Shown here in pieces: positions 7,879 through 16,572 of a DNA stretch of 30,849 nt. How positions within the stretch are numbered: position 1 is the stretch's first letter; each line of letters opens with the position of its first letter. The position numbers were made by a program, and so were the translations under genes. Source of the DNA: an uncultured Oscillospiraceae bacterium (GTDB lineage Bacteria > Bacillota_A > Clostridia > Oscillospirales > Oscillospiraceae); the NCBI GenBank assembly GCA_944386965.1, contig CALXDE010000002.1, forward strand, positions 1 to 30,849, written 5' to 3'. Under the pieces are notes generated by a model. That model was not told the origin of the DNA. It did no database searches and was given only the letters and a program-made list of their open reading frames with translations.

Positions 7879-10800
7879 TCAGATGACGATGCGGACGGAG
7901 CTCTTCATCCGCAGGAGCATCTCGATGTCGTTTTCCAGGTAGCTGGAGGCCACCCGGTTCAAGTCGTAGGTCATGCAGACCCCCTTGTCCGGACACATGG
8001 GCAGGAGTACCGCCTCGCTGAGGCGGTTGAGGGTCAGGTTGCGGGCGTAGAGAGCCCGGTATTCCGACTCCAGGGTCAGCAGAATGTCCCGGGCGTTGTT
8101 GAGGCAGCACAGGGACAGACTGTAGGTGGAGCCGTCGGCGCAGTCCTCGGTGTAGTCCGGCGCGGCGTAGGGCAGGATGCGGGTCACCGAGGGGCGCAGT
8201 CCGCCGGCCAGGGGCGCCTCCCGGCGGACGGTGTCGCCGCCGATAAAGGGGTAGAGGGTGGACTCGGTGAACTTCATGCGCAGGTTGGGCAGGTCGTAGA
8301 CGCTGTCCACGGGAATGCCGGTCTGGGCCATGATATCCCGGCCCATGCCCGTGAGATATCCCACCAGCACCTGGCGGATGGGGACGTGTTCCTGCTGGAG
8401 GAGGGGGGCGATGCGGGAGATGCGCTTGCCGTCGTGGAGCATGTCGTCCACCAGGATCACCGGCCGGTTGAAGGCGCGGATGGTCTTGGCCTGGTTCTCC
8501 AGGGAGGCGTAGCCGGGGAAGGTGTCGATAGAGAAGAAGGACAGATCCGGCTCATAGACCTTGTCGGTGTGGAGCGCCTTGGTAACGGTGTTGGGGATGA
8601 CCACCCCCCGCAGGATTTTGCCGAAGGGGACGCAGAGGTTTTCTCCCAGCGTCCGGGGCACCGTGGGCGTAAGGGGGACGCTGTTGCAGGCGGTGATCTT
8701 CTCCACCAGCCGGTGGTGGAGGATCTCCGTGGACAGGGGGAGCACCAGGTTGCCCGGATAGAAGCCGGTGAGGGTCTGCTGGAGCCGCCGGTGGGCGGCG
8801 GCGAGGGCGGCCTGGACCCGGGGGTTTTCCAGAAGGGGAGGCTTGACCACCGTATCCATGTTCTTGGTGAGAACGATGGGGTTGCGCATATCCACTGCCA
8901 GGACCTCCCGCCCGTCCATCTCCACGGGGAGGAACCCCTGGAGCGTCAGAGCGTCCCGGACATAGTCGGGGCAGCCGCCCCCGTCCGGGGCGGCGTAGAA
9001 GGCGTAGGTGTGCTCCCGGCGCAGGGCATAGGTCAGAGCCTCGGTGAGCAGCAGCTGACAGATGTCGTGCTGTCTGGGCCCCCGGGGAACGCAGATGCAG
9101 GAGATGGCCAGGATGCGGCCCCCGGCGTTCTGACGGATATAGTCGGAGAGGCTGGCGCTGCCCAGGCGGCGGAAAAGCCCCCTGGCGTCCAGGCACTGCA
9201 TGGCCACGAACCCCAGCACCGCGGACTTTCTGGCCCGCTGGAGGGTGAGGATCATATCCCCCTGCCGCTCCATCCAGCGCAGCAGCTCTCCGGAGAGGAG
9301 GTCCCGGCCGCCGGCGAGGTGCTGGCGCAGGTAATTGGCCAACCCCTCGTTCATGCCGGGCTGGATCTGGAACGACAGGTTTTCCGCCTGGAAGACGGGC
9401 TTGTTCTGAGGCTCGCGCAGGTAGAGGTTGTGGTGATAGATATACTCCTGGGCCACCGAGTCCACCAGATTGGAGATGTCCCGGTTCAGGTCCACCGCCT
9501 CCCGGATACGGGTGGAGGAGATGTCCTCCAGATGGGTGGGCAGGGAGAGCTCCACCACCCGGGCGGTGATGGCGGAGTAGTCGGCGCGGCTGCCGGGACT
9601 CCCGTCGGCGGCGCGGCGGAAGACAATATGGGGGAAGGTGTGGATGGAGTCGGCCTGGGGTGCGGCGCGGTAGGAGGAGGCGTTGGCCACCACATCGCTG
9701 CCCACCACGATATAGACCTCCCTGCCGGGGAAGGTCTGGCGCAGGCGGCGGAGATTTTCGGGGTTGGCGATATTCACCGGAAAATCCTCCGGGAAGATGT
9801 GGACATGGAAGAGGTCGGCGGTGGAGATGGAGGCGATGCGGCGGCGGATGCGGTGGGGCTGGGTCTTTTTGGACCAGCTGAACTCGTCAATGGCCAGCAT
9901 CACCTCGAACCCCAGGTCCCGGATCGCTGTGACGATGCCCTTGTGGCTGCGGGTAAAGGGATCGAAGGTGCCGGGGAAGAAGGCGATTTTTCCGCCGGTC
10001 TGGAAATGGAAGCCGCCGTGGGTCAGCTCCTGCTCCTTGATAAAGCGGTAGATGCGGCTCAGGGCGGCGGCGCGGTAATAGAAGGTCAGGTCGCCGCTGC
10101 CGTCCTCCCGCATGAGGAAGAGGATCTTCTGGGCGGCCAGGGAGAAGGCCCGGCGCTTCTCGTGACCGCTGAGGACCTCGGAGCCGAACACGCTGTCCCC
10201 CAGCACCCGCAGCGCCTCCTGGCGCACGCTGCTGCTGGGGGCGGACAGTCCCTTTGTGAGCATGCCCAGCAGCCGCTCCCGGCGGGCGCGGAACACCTCG
10301 TCCGGCTCCGGGAAGCGCTGGCGGTAGGGCTCGTAGTGCTCATAAAGGACGCCCACCGTATCCAGCACCGCCGCGGCCAGGCGGCTGTTGGAGCTGGCCA
10401 GCGCGCCCTGCAGGTCGTGGAGACTCTCCTCCAGCTGCTCGGGAGGCAGATAGAGATAGAACCGGCCCAGATAGGCGGGAATGTACTTGGAGAACTCCTG
10501 CTGCCCCAGCTCCAGTCCCCGGGTCAGCTCCACGGAAACCTCGTTGCGCTGGTCGTGGCTCAAAAGCGGCACCAGCTCCAGCAGGGCCTTGCCCGCGGCG
10601 CGGCGGACGGTGACCTGCTCGCTGACCATCAGAAGGTTGGAGAGGTGGGTGGCGATATGGAGCAGGTGGTAGCCGCGGTCCAGGCGGGCAAAGGCGGTGA
10701 GGATGCGGATGTTGGCCTTTTTGATGATCCAGGGGGTGGCGGCCTTCAGATTTTCCAGGAAGATTTCGGAGATGTCCTCATCCTCCAGGGAGCCCACCGC

Positions 10801-12711
10801 GTCCTCCTCCGGGAGTCCCCGCCAGCGCAGGAGAAGTCGTTCGCGCATGAGGGCGAGACTGGCGCTGTCCCGGACGGGCAGGGCGGAGACGGCCTCCATC
10901 AGGGGAGCGGCATCCGCCGCCTGGGGCAGCAGGAACTCCAGCACGTCCAGGGCGGCGGTGCGGACCATTAAGGCCCGGCGGCGGGAGAGGACGGCGGCAA
11001 AATGCGCCAGCACCTGCCGCTGCTCCGGCGTGCACAGGCGCAGCGGCAGGGAGGTGGCGGTGTCCAGCAGGGTAAAGGCGCTGGTGTCGTCCAGCCGCTC
11101 CGGCGCGGCGTAGAGCCCCAGGCAAAGCTCCAGAAAGGCCCGCTGCTCCGCACCCTGGCTGTGGTCCACCAGGGTGGCGATGACCCGCTTGAGGGTGTAG
11201 TTGATCCAGCGCTTGTGCTGGGGCAGAAGCTTGTGATCGGGGTAGAGGATTCTGTGCAGATATCCCTCCGCCAGCCCCAGGGCGGTTTGCTCCCGGGGGT
11301 CGGGGACGTGGTGGGCGGGGACCTCCTTGGTGTATCCGGCGTGGAACCGGGCCAGGATATCCCCCATCAGCTCCGCCGCCTGGCGGCGGATGTCGCCCTC
11401 CTTGTGCATGAGCTGGTCGTAAAGAAAGGTGAGCATCTGCTCCTTCTGGGCGGTGTTGAGATAGACGGAGTAGGTGGAGAAGATGCTGAGATACGCCCGC
11501 AGACGCATCCAGTTGGTTTCCCCCCGGGCCTCCTCCATAATGGCGGCGAAGCTGCGCTGGTCGCTGAGGCGGTGCATCAGGCGCAGGTTGTGCCCCACGC
11601 CCGCCAGTTTCATGGCGGTGATGACCTGGGGGGCGTCCATCAGGGCCACGTCCGGCTGGCGGACAGGGGCGAGGACGCGCCCCTGGAGCGTCACGTCCAC
11701 ACCCCGGGAGATCATGTAGTTCTCGAAATCCTGGAGCTTGGCGTAGACGAACTGGTAGCGGGTGCGCTTGGCCTGATCCACGTTGTCCAGCTTGGAGAGG
11801 ATCACGTCAAAAGCCTCCTCCAGCGTGTAGAGGTGGGTGATCTCCCGTCCGTCGGGGCCTCGCTCCTGCTTGGAGCGGAAGTCCGCATAGATCAGCAGCA
11901 GGGACTCCACCGACAGGTTCTCCAGCTCCAGATCCCACACGGAGTGGTTGGCGGCGATGTGGCCGATGTGGGGGATGCGGTGGCGCCGGAACCACTGGTC
12001 GGTGTAGTAGTAGTGGAGGTAGGGCACCCGCTCCCCGGGGCGGCAGCCAAATTTGCCGATATCGTGGCCGATGGAGCTGCCGGATACCAGGGCCAGGTCC
12101 ACGGGGAACCCCGCCCGATAGAGGTCCCGGGCGGCGGACATGGCCACGAAGTGGACCCCGGCGATGTGTTCCAGGGTGCGGAAGGGAGTGGCCTCCAGAC
12201 CAAGACGCATCATCTCATAGACAAATTCCCGGCGGTAGGCCCGGGCGAAGCGGAGGTAGCAGTCCCGGTAGTGGCTGCCCTCCAGAGCCTCCTCCGGCAG
12301 CAGCGCGATATCCAGCAGGGGGTCTGTCGGGAAGCGGGTGCGCTCATCGTCAAAGAGCACCTGCAGCAGCGTGAGAAAAAAGAAGGCGCCCGGCGCGCAG
12401 GTCCGGCGCAGCGCCTCGTTCTCCTCGCTGGGAAACATGGCTGCGCAGGCGTACCGGTAGGCGCCGGAGAGCCAGCCCTCCTCCGGCGCCGGGGCCAGCA
12501 GGTCCAGTGTGTCCCGGCACTGCTCCAGAACGGCGGCGCAGGTGAGCCGGGAGTCGGTGCTGAGCAGCTCCTCCAGACGCCGGGGATACTCCTGCTCGGC
12601 GAGGAGCGCCGTTATGGCGGCCCGGTCCCGGCGCAGGAGGGAGGCGGCGGATTTGGTGGACAGCTGCCGGAGCAATTGGGCGTTGAGTTGGCGGGCCCGC
12701 TTTTTATACAT
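7879..12711 (-). CDS. Giant multidomain protein: HD hydrolase, HEAT-like repeats, nucleotidylyltransferase, GNAT-like, phosphoribosyltransferase-like
   Basis: This 1610-residue protein joins several enzyme folds.
Residues ~175-330 resemble an HD phosphohydrolase: His182/His187, then His216-Asp217 in SIGHDIGK, then His248/His251.
Residues ~400-890 are all-helical with HEAT-like repeats (for example around 440-460, 575-600, 695-720 and 815-845).
Residues ~905-1100 are a nucleotidylyltransferase of the NadD/CoaD superfamily, with FFPGTFDPFTRSHKG (911-925, keeping T-x-x-H) and the second motif ISSTRIR (1064-1070).
Residues ~1110-1275 look GNAT-like, tentatively.
Residues ~1290-1480 look like a phosphoribosyltransferase, with the PRPP loop VILVDDMLHDGKRI (1418-1431).
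The last ~100 residues are unassigned. The ATG at 12711 has AAAGGAG upstream and a good promoter ~50 bases away. I see no signal peptide or membrane segment. The combination suggests nucleotide or NAD-like cofactor turnover, but no function can be assigned. Confidence 0.8.
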   Translation of the reverse strand: MYKKRARQLNAQLLRQLSTKSAASLLRRDRAAITALLAEQEYPRRLEELLSTDSRLTCAAVLEQCRDTLDLLAPAPEEGWLSGAYRYACAAMFPSEENEALRRTCAPGAFFFLTLLQVLFDDERTRFPTDPLLDIALLPEEALEGSHYRDCYLRFARAYRREFVYEMMRLGLEATPFRTLEHIAGVHFVAMSAARDLYRAGFPVDLALVSGSSIGHDIGKFGCRPGERVPYLHYYYTDQWFRRHRIPHIGHIAANHSVWDLELENLSVESLLLIYADFRSKQERGPDGREITHLYTLEEAFDVILSKLDNVDQAKRTRYQFVYAKLQDFENYMISRGVDVTLQGRVLAPVRQPDVALMDAPQVITAMKLAGVGHNLRLMHRLSDQRSFAAIMEEARGETNWMRLRAYLSIFSTYSVYLNTAQKEQMLTFLYDQLMHKEGDIRRQAAELMGDILARFHAGYTKEVPAHHVPDPREQTALGLAEGYLHRILYPDHKLLPQHKRWINYTLKRVIATLVDHSQGAEQRAFLELCLGLYAAPERLDDTSAFTLLDTATSLPLRLCTPEQRQVLAHFAAVLSRRRALMVRTAALDVLEFLLPQAADAAPLMEAVSALPVRDSASLALMRERLLLRWRGLPEEDAVGSLEDEDISEIFLENLKAATPWIIKKANIRILTAFARLDRGYHLLHIATHLSNLLMVSEQVTVRRAAGKALLELVPLLSHDQRNEVSVELTRGLELGQQEFSKYIPAYLGRFYLYLPPEQLEESLHDLQGALASSNSRLAAAVLDTVGVLYEHYEPYRQRFPEPDEVFRARRERLLGMLTKGLSAPSSSVRQEALRVLGDSVFGSEVLSGHEKRRAFSLAAQKILFLMREDGSGDLTFYYRAAALSRIYRFIKEQELTHGGFHFQTGGKIAFFPGTFDPFTRSHKGIVTAIRDLGFEVMLAIDEFSWSKKTQPHRIRRRIASISTADLFHVHIFPEDFPVNIANPENLRRLRQTFPGREVYIVVGSDVVANASSYRAAPQADSIHTFPHIVFRRAADGSPGSRADYSAITARVVELSLPTHLEDISSTRIREAVDLNRDISNLVDSVAQEYIYHHNLYLREPQNKPVFQAENLSFQIQPGMNEGLANYLRQHLAGGRDLLSGELLRWMERQGDMILTLQRARKSAVLGFVAMQCLDARGLFRRLGSASLSDYIRQNAGGRILAISCICVPRGPRQHDICQLLLTEALTYALRREHTYAFYAAPDGGGCPDYVRDALTLQGFLPVEMDGREVLAVDMRNPIVLTKNMDTVVKPPLLENPRVQAALAAAHRRLQQTLTGFYPGNLVLPLSTEILHHRLVEKITACNSVPLTPTVPRTLGENLCVPFGKILRGVVIPNTVTKALHTDKVYEPDLSFFSIDTFPGYASLENQAKTIRAFNRPVILVDDMLHDGKRISRIAPLLQQEHVPIRQVLVGYLTGMGRDIMAQTGIPVDSVYDLPNLRMKFTESTLYPFIGGDTVRREAPLAGGLRPSVTRILPYAAPDYTEDCADGSTYSLSLCCLNNARDILLTLESEYRALYARNLTLNRLSEAVLLPMCPDKGVCMTYDLNRVASSYLENDIEMLLRMKSSVRIVI

Positions 12712-12759
12712 GGGAGAAGCTCCTTTCCCTGTGGGGTTTCTGTGAATCTGTTAAACTGT

Positions 12760-12788
12760 ATTATGCTACAGCCGGGCCGATTTCGCAA
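12760..12788 (-). promoter_or_regulatory. Promoter of the giant-protein operon
   Basis: Read on the minus strand, TTGCGA (12783-12788) is followed after exactly 17 bases by CATAAT (12760-12765). Transcription would begin near 12753, leaving a leader of about 40 bases before the start codon at 12711. No operator is recognised. Confidence 0.65.
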
Positions 12789-12961
12789 GGAAAAATGCGG
12801 ACATCCGGGCGGAAATCCAGAGTGAGCGGGAGGGGCTCGGCTGGGGCGGCGGAGGCCGCCCGGGGCACACCCTGGACGCAAAGGCTACTGTGCATTTTGC
12901 CAAAGTTTGGCCTGCAATTCCGTGGAGAATGACAAAAGTAAGACAGGCGGACAAAATGCAG

Positions 12962-12990
12962 TTGACGTTTTCTGTTCATCATAGTAAAAT
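12962..12990 (+). promoter_or_regulatory. Strong sigma-A-type promoter for the first zinc dehydrogenase
   Basis: TTGACG (12962-12967) and TAAAAT (12985-12990) are spaced by exactly 17 bases. The predicted start near 12997 leaves about 300 untranslated bases before the ATG at 13299, far more than needed for translation. Confidence 0.75.
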
Positions 12991-13190
12991 TACACTATAA
13001 CCAACGGCTGTTTTCTGTGCATTTTTGCCGTGGTTTTCCGGCTGATTCGGACCGTTCCACAGGCGGCAGTACACAAAACAGCCACAATCCGCGCCCGCGG
13101 GGAAGGGGAGGACCGCCTCTGCGGGGTCTGGGCTTGCCCGGCGGGTTGCCAGATTCCAGAGAGCGTATCCACTGAATGTATGTCGAGGGA

Positions 13191-13230
13191 CGCCGCGGAC
13201 TGCTTGTGCGGCTCGCGGCGTTTGCTTTGC
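13191..13230 (+). promoter_or_regulatory. GC-rich hairpin followed by T-rich stretch in the leader (possible attenuator)
   Basis: CGCCGCG (13191-13197) pairs with CGCGGCG (13214-13220), and an inner CTGC/GCGG pairing is also possible. TTTGCTTTGC follows directly. The layout resembles a weak intrinsic terminator inside the leader, about 80 bases before the first gene. No competing antiterminator was worked out, so control by attenuation is only a possibility. Confidence 0.4.
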
Positions 13231-13298
13231 ATGCCGGTGGGTTGTTCAAGGCGGACAGGCAGGGAAGTCCGTCTAAAATATGAAGGGAGTTGTTATTT

Positions 13299-14342
13299 AT
13301 GAAAGCAATTGTTAAGTATGCCGCAGAACCGGGCAATATGGAAATTCGGGAAGTTCCCGAGCCGACCCCCGGCCCTGGTCAAATCAAGATCAAGGTGGTG
13401 GCCGCCGGTATCTGCGGCAGTGACCTGCACATCTATAACAGCGACATCGCCATCCCCGTTCGTCCTCCGGTTACCGTTGGCCACGAGTTCTCCGGCGTCA
13501 TCACGGAGCTGGGCGAGGGCGTCGAGGGCTTTGAGGTCGGCCAGCGCGTCGTGTCCGAGACTGCTTTCTCCTACTGCGGCAAGTGCGAGGCCTGCCGCGA
13601 GGGTTGGTATAACCTGTGCCCCGAGCGCAGAACCCTTGGCTATTGGTACAACGGTATCTTTACCAACTACACTGTGGTGCCCGCCGGCCGTGTCCACCTG
13701 ATCCCCGAGGGGGTTTCCGACATTGCCGCGGCCATGACCGAGCCTCTGGCCTGCGTGTGCCACGCTGTGTTCGACCTGACCAAGATCTCCCCCACCGATA
13801 TCGTTCTGGTTTCCGGCCCGGGCCCCATCGGCCTGATGACCATGCAGGTGGTGAAGGCCCACGGCGCTACCGTAATCGTTTCCGGTACCAACGTGGATAA
13901 GGAGCGTCTGGCCCTGGCCAAGGAGCTGGGCGCGGACTACATCTGCAACATCCAGGAGGAGAGCCTGGACGAGCTGGTGGAGAAGCTCACCAAGGGCAAC
14001 GGCGTGGATGTGGCGCTGGAGTGCTCCGGCAGCCACTTCGGCACCAACTCCGCTCTGAAGCTGCTCAAGCGGCGGGGCTACTTCACCCAGATCGGCATGG
14101 GCAAGCCCGAGGTGCCCTTCTATATCGAGGCCCTCAACTACAAGGAGCCCCACGTCTCCGGTTCCCTGGGCTCCCGCAAGGCCAACTGGGAGCAGGCCCT
14201 GACGCTGCTCAGCCAGGGCAAGGTGAAGGTGGAGCCTCTGGCCGATGTGCGGATGCCCATGGAGGAGTGGGAGGCCGCGTTCGAGAAGTTCCGCAACAAG
14301 GAAGGCGGCAAGTTCATTCTCTACCCCTTCAAAGAGGACTGA
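13299..14342 (+). CDS. Zinc-dependent medium-chain alcohol/polyol dehydrogenase
   Basis: This 347-residue enzyme belongs to the zinc-containing medium-chain dehydrogenases related to sorbitol, threonine and galactitol-phosphate dehydrogenases. The catalytic zinc ligands are Cys39, His62 with Glu63 (GHE), and Glu148. The structural zinc site is Cys93, Cys96, Cys99 and Cys107, with the normal x2-x2-x7 spacing. The NAD(P) Rossmann loop is SGPGPIG (172-178). The ATG at 13299 has AAGGGAG nine bases upstream. It opens the sugar operon behind a long leader and is separated from the next gene by 292 bases containing a hairpin and a second promoter, so it may also be expressed alone. It probably oxidises a polyol or reduces a ketose, but the substrate is unknown. 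Arg codons are mostly CGC/CGT, a sign of high expression. Confidence 0.85.
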   Translation: MKAIVKYAAEPGNMEIREVPEPTPGPGQIKIKVVAAGICGSDLHIYNSDIAIPVRPPVTVGHEFSGVITELGEGVEGFEVGQRVVSETAFSYCGKCEACREGWYNLCPERRTLGYWYNGIFTNYTVVPAGRVHLIPEGVSDIAAAMTEPLACVCHAVFDLTKISPTDIVLVSGPGPIGLMTMQVVKAHGATVIVSGTNVDKERLALAKELGADYICNIQEESLDELVEKLTKGNGVDVALECSGSHFGTNSALKLLKRRGYFTQIGMGKPEVPFYIEALNYKEPHVSGSLGSRKANWEQALTLLSQGKVKVEPLADVRMPMEEWEAAFEKFRNKEGGKFILYPFKED

Positions 14343-14353
14343 GTCATTCCCTT

Positions 14354-14389
14354 CGCACCTCCCGCCGGTCCCGACCGGCGGGAGGTGCG
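14354..14389 (+). other. Strong stem-loop without T tract after the first dehydrogenase gene
   Basis: CGCACCTCCCGCCGGTC (14354-14370) pairs with GACCGGCGGGAGGTGCG (14373-14389), a nearly seamless 16-17 bp stem. The following bases are GACAGTAGGG, with no T run. It could be a partial terminator or a 3'-end stabiliser separating the levels of the first gene from the rest of the cluster. Confidence 0.6.
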
Positions 14390-14549
14390 GGACAGTAGGG
14401 GAATTTCTCAGACCAGCGCCACACGGATTGCCGCGGGCCGCAGGACGCGGCTGGCGGCACATTCTCTTTTCGGACTGCGCATTCTACACGAAAGCGGGGA
14501 GCCTCATTTGGGCAATTTGTTAAATTTTCAATCCCGTGGGGTTCCGCTC

Positions 14550-14578
14550 TTGACGGGCTGGAATAGAAGATGTAAGAT
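14550..14578 (+). promoter_or_regulatory. Internal promoter for the isomerase-to-dehydrogenase genes
   Basis: TTGACG (14550-14555), a 17-base spacer and TAAGAT (14573-14578) lie about 57 bases before the start codon at 14635. This suggests that the five genes from 14635 to 19445 can be transcribed independently of the first dehydrogenase. Confidence 0.65.
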
Positions 14579-14634
14579 AGAGTCGCAAAGTAAAATAGCG
14601 TTTCGATAGTTGAAATTTCAAAGGAGGAGCGAAC

Positions 14635-15525
14635 ATGAAAGACAGCATTCATAAGTATTTCCAAGTGGGCACCATCCAGTGGATGAGCTACCCCAATCGC
14701 GATCCCATGGAGTCTTTGAAGGCCATCTGCCGCGACGATTTCTTTGATGCCATCGAGCTCAAGGGCTATGGCGAGAAGAACGCCGAGGCCAAGGCCCTGC
14801 TGGACCAGAGCCACCTGAAGGTGTGCTACGGCGCCCAGCCCCGCCTGCTCGGTCCCAAGCTCAACCCCAATGCCATCAACGAGGAGGACCGCAAGAAGGC
14901 TGAGGCGACGCTGATGGAGGCCATCGACGAGGCCGAGTACCTGGGCGCCAAGGGAATCGCCTTCCTGGCCGGCAAGTGGGAAGAGGCCACCAAGGACGAG
15001 GCCTATGCCCAGCTGCTCAAGACCACCCGCAACCTGTGCGATTATGCCGCTACCAAGGGCATGAACGTGGAGCTGGAGGTCTTTGACTTCGACATGGACA
15101 AGGCTGCTCTCATCGGTCCCGCTCCTTACGCCGCCAAGTTCGCCGCCGATATGCGCACCAGCCACAGCAACTTCGGCCTGCTGGTGGACCTGAGCCACTT
15201 CCCCACCACCTATGAAACCAGCCAGTTCGTGATCCGCACCCTGCGTCCCTATATCACCCACTTCCACTTTGGCAACGCCGTGGTGAAGAAGGGCTTCGAC
15301 GGTTACGGCGATCTGCACCCCCGCATGGGCTATCCCGACAGCGCCAACGACACCCCCGAGCTGCTGGACTACCTGCGCGTGCTCAAGCAGGAGGGATTCT
15401 TCGACGCCGAGAAGCCCTATGTCCTGTCCATGGAGGTCACCCTGCGTCCCGGTGAGGATGAGGACATCGTCCTGGCCAACACCAAGCGGGTGCTCAACCG
15501 CGCCTGGGCGCTTCTGGAGGACTAA
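14635..15525 (+). CDS. Sugar (phosphate) isomerase/epimerase, TIM-barrel (xylose isomerase-like)
   Basis: This 296-residue protein fits the xylose-isomerase-like TIM-barrel family that interconverts ketoses, aldoses or keto-acids by metal-aided proton transfer. Expected metal-binding residues are visible at strand ends: Glu148 in VELEVFDFD, Asp185 in LLVDLSHFP, His209/His211 in THFHFGN, and Glu267 in LSMEVTLRP. AAGGAGG lies seven bases before the ATG. Neighbours are zinc dehydrogenases, a 2-hydroxyacid dehydrogenase and transketolase, so it probably epimerises or isomerises an intermediate made by the dehydrogenases. The exact sugar cannot be stated. Hydroxypyruvate isomerase, tagatose epimerase and keto-gluconate epimerases all share this fold. 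Confidence 0.8.
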   Translation: MKDSIHKYFQVGTIQWMSYPNRDPMESLKAICRDDFFDAIELKGYGEKNAEAKALLDQSHLKVCYGAQPRLLGPKLNPNAINEEDRKKAEATLMEAIDEAEYLGAKGIAFLAGKWEEATKDEAYAQLLKTTRNLCDYAATKGMNVELEVFDFDMDKAALIGPAPYAAKFAADMRTSHSNFGLLVDLSHFPTTYETSQFVIRTLRPYITHFHFGNAVVKKGFDGYGDLHPRMGYPDSANDTPELLDYLRVLKQEGFFDAEKPYVLSMEVTLRPGEDEDIVLANTKRVLNRAWALLED

Positions 15526-15591
15526 TCCCCCGCTGACCCCGCGCCGCAATACCACGCATATCAGGAAATCATAAAGAAAGGATTGATTGAC

Positions 15592-16557
15592 ATGAAGATT
15601 GTTGTTTTGGATGGTTACACCGAGAACCCCGGCGATCTGAGCTGGGCTCCTCTGGAGGCTCTGGGTGAGGTCACCGTGTATGACCGTACCTCCTATGTGG
15701 AGGCTCCCATTATCGCTGAGCGGATCGGTGACGCGGAGATCGTGGTGATGAACAAGACCCCCATCTCCAAGGAAACCATCGACAAGTGCCCCAACCTGAA
15801 GGCAATCGCCGTTCTGGCCACCGGTTACAACGTGGTGGACTACAACTACGCCAAGGAGAAGGGCATCCCCGTGATGAACGTGCCCACCTACGGCACCGCC
15901 TCCGTCAGCCAGTTCTCCATCGCTCTGCTGCTGGAGATCTGCCACCACATCGGCCACCACAGCAAGTCCGTCCACGACGGCAACTGGGCCAACAATGTGG
16001 ATTGGTGCTATTGGGATTACCCCCTCATCGAGCTGGAGGGCAAGACCATCGGTATCATCGGCTTCGGCCGCATCGGCCAGGCTGAGGGCCGCATCGCCAA
16101 GGCCCTGGGCATGAACGTTCTGGCTTATGACCTGTATCCCAATGACTCCGGCAAGGCCATCGCCGAGTATGTGGATCTGGACACCCTGCTGTCCAAGGCT
16201 GACGTGGTTTCCCTGCACTGCAACCTGACCCCGGAGAACACCGGCCTGATCAACAAGGACACCATCGCCAAGATGAAGGATGGCGCCATCCTCATCAACA
16301 ACGCCCGCGGCCAGCTCATCAACGAGCAGGACGTGGCCGACGCCCTGAACAGCGGCAAGCTGGGCGCCGCCGGTCTGGATGTGGTGTACACCGAGCCCAT
16401 CAAGGCGGACAACCCCCTGCTGAAGGCCAAGAACTGCATCATCACCCCCCACATCTCCTGGGCTCCCAAGGAGAGCCGTCAGCGCATCATGGACATCACT
16501 GCCGACAACGTCAAGTCCTTCTTGGCCGGCAGTCCTGTCAACGTTGTCAACAAGTAA
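15592..16557 (+). CDS. D-2-hydroxyacid dehydrogenase (glycerate/hydroxypyruvate-type)
   Basis: This 321-residue protein is an NAD-dependent D-isomer-specific 2-hydroxyacid dehydrogenase. The nucleotide loop is GFGRIG (157-162) with Asp180 at the end of the next strand, which favours NAD over NADP. The catalytic triad is Arg239 (NNARGQL), Glu268 (YTEPI) and His287 (TPHISW). The start ATG at 15592 has AAAGGA nine bases upstream. An in-frame TTG nine bases earlier is less likely. Family members reduce glyoxylate, hydroxypyruvate or other 2-keto acids. Next to transketolase, hydroxypyruvate or D-glycerate is a natural candidate substrate, but this is inference. It lies 66 bases after the isomerase gene and 15 bases before the transketolase gene. 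Confidence 0.88.
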   Translation: MKIVVLDGYTENPGDLSWAPLEALGEVTVYDRTSYVEAPIIAERIGDAEIVVMNKTPISKETIDKCPNLKAIAVLATGYNVVDYNYAKEKGIPVMNVPTYGTASVSQFSIALLLEICHHIGHHSKSVHDGNWANNVDWCYWDYPLIELEGKTIGIIGFGRIGQAEGRIAKALGMNVLAYDLYPNDSGKAIAEYVDLDTLLSKADVVSLHCNLTPENTGLINKDTIAKMKDGAILINNARGQLINEQDVADALNSGKLGAAGLDVVYTEPIKADNPLLKAKNCIITPHISWAPKESRQRIMDITADNVKSFLAGSPVNVVNK

Positions 16558-16572
16558 TTTGGAGGGAATACG

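Larger units (their letters stand above)
12712..13298. other. Divergent intergenic region (587 bases) with long dehydrogenase leader
   Basis: This stretch separates the minus-strand giant operon from the plus-strand sugar operon. It holds two divergent promoters (-10/-35 boxes at 12760-12788 and 12962-12990). Between them lies a small GC hairpin, GGCGGC/GCCGCC (12845-12850 with 12855-12860). A leader of about 300 bases follows the plus-strand promoter and contains a GC-rich hairpin at 13191-13220. No open frame with a convincing ribosome binding site was found. No known riboswitch consensus was recognised. Confidence 0.6.

Noticed and set aside
8386..12825. Plus-strand open frames of 861 codons (8386-10971) and 607 codons (11002-12825) opposite the giant gene.
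   Set aside because: They are the reverse reading of a protein with clear motifs, a promoter and a ribosome binding site. Their composition is low-complexity Gly/Val/Gln/His, and neither has a credible start context.
13030..13302. A 90-codon plus-strand frame in the leader of the first dehydrogenase as a possible leader peptide or small protein.
   Set aside because: It has no ribosome binding site, is composed of Arg/Cys/Gly-rich translated GC sequence, and overlaps the next gene's start out of frame.
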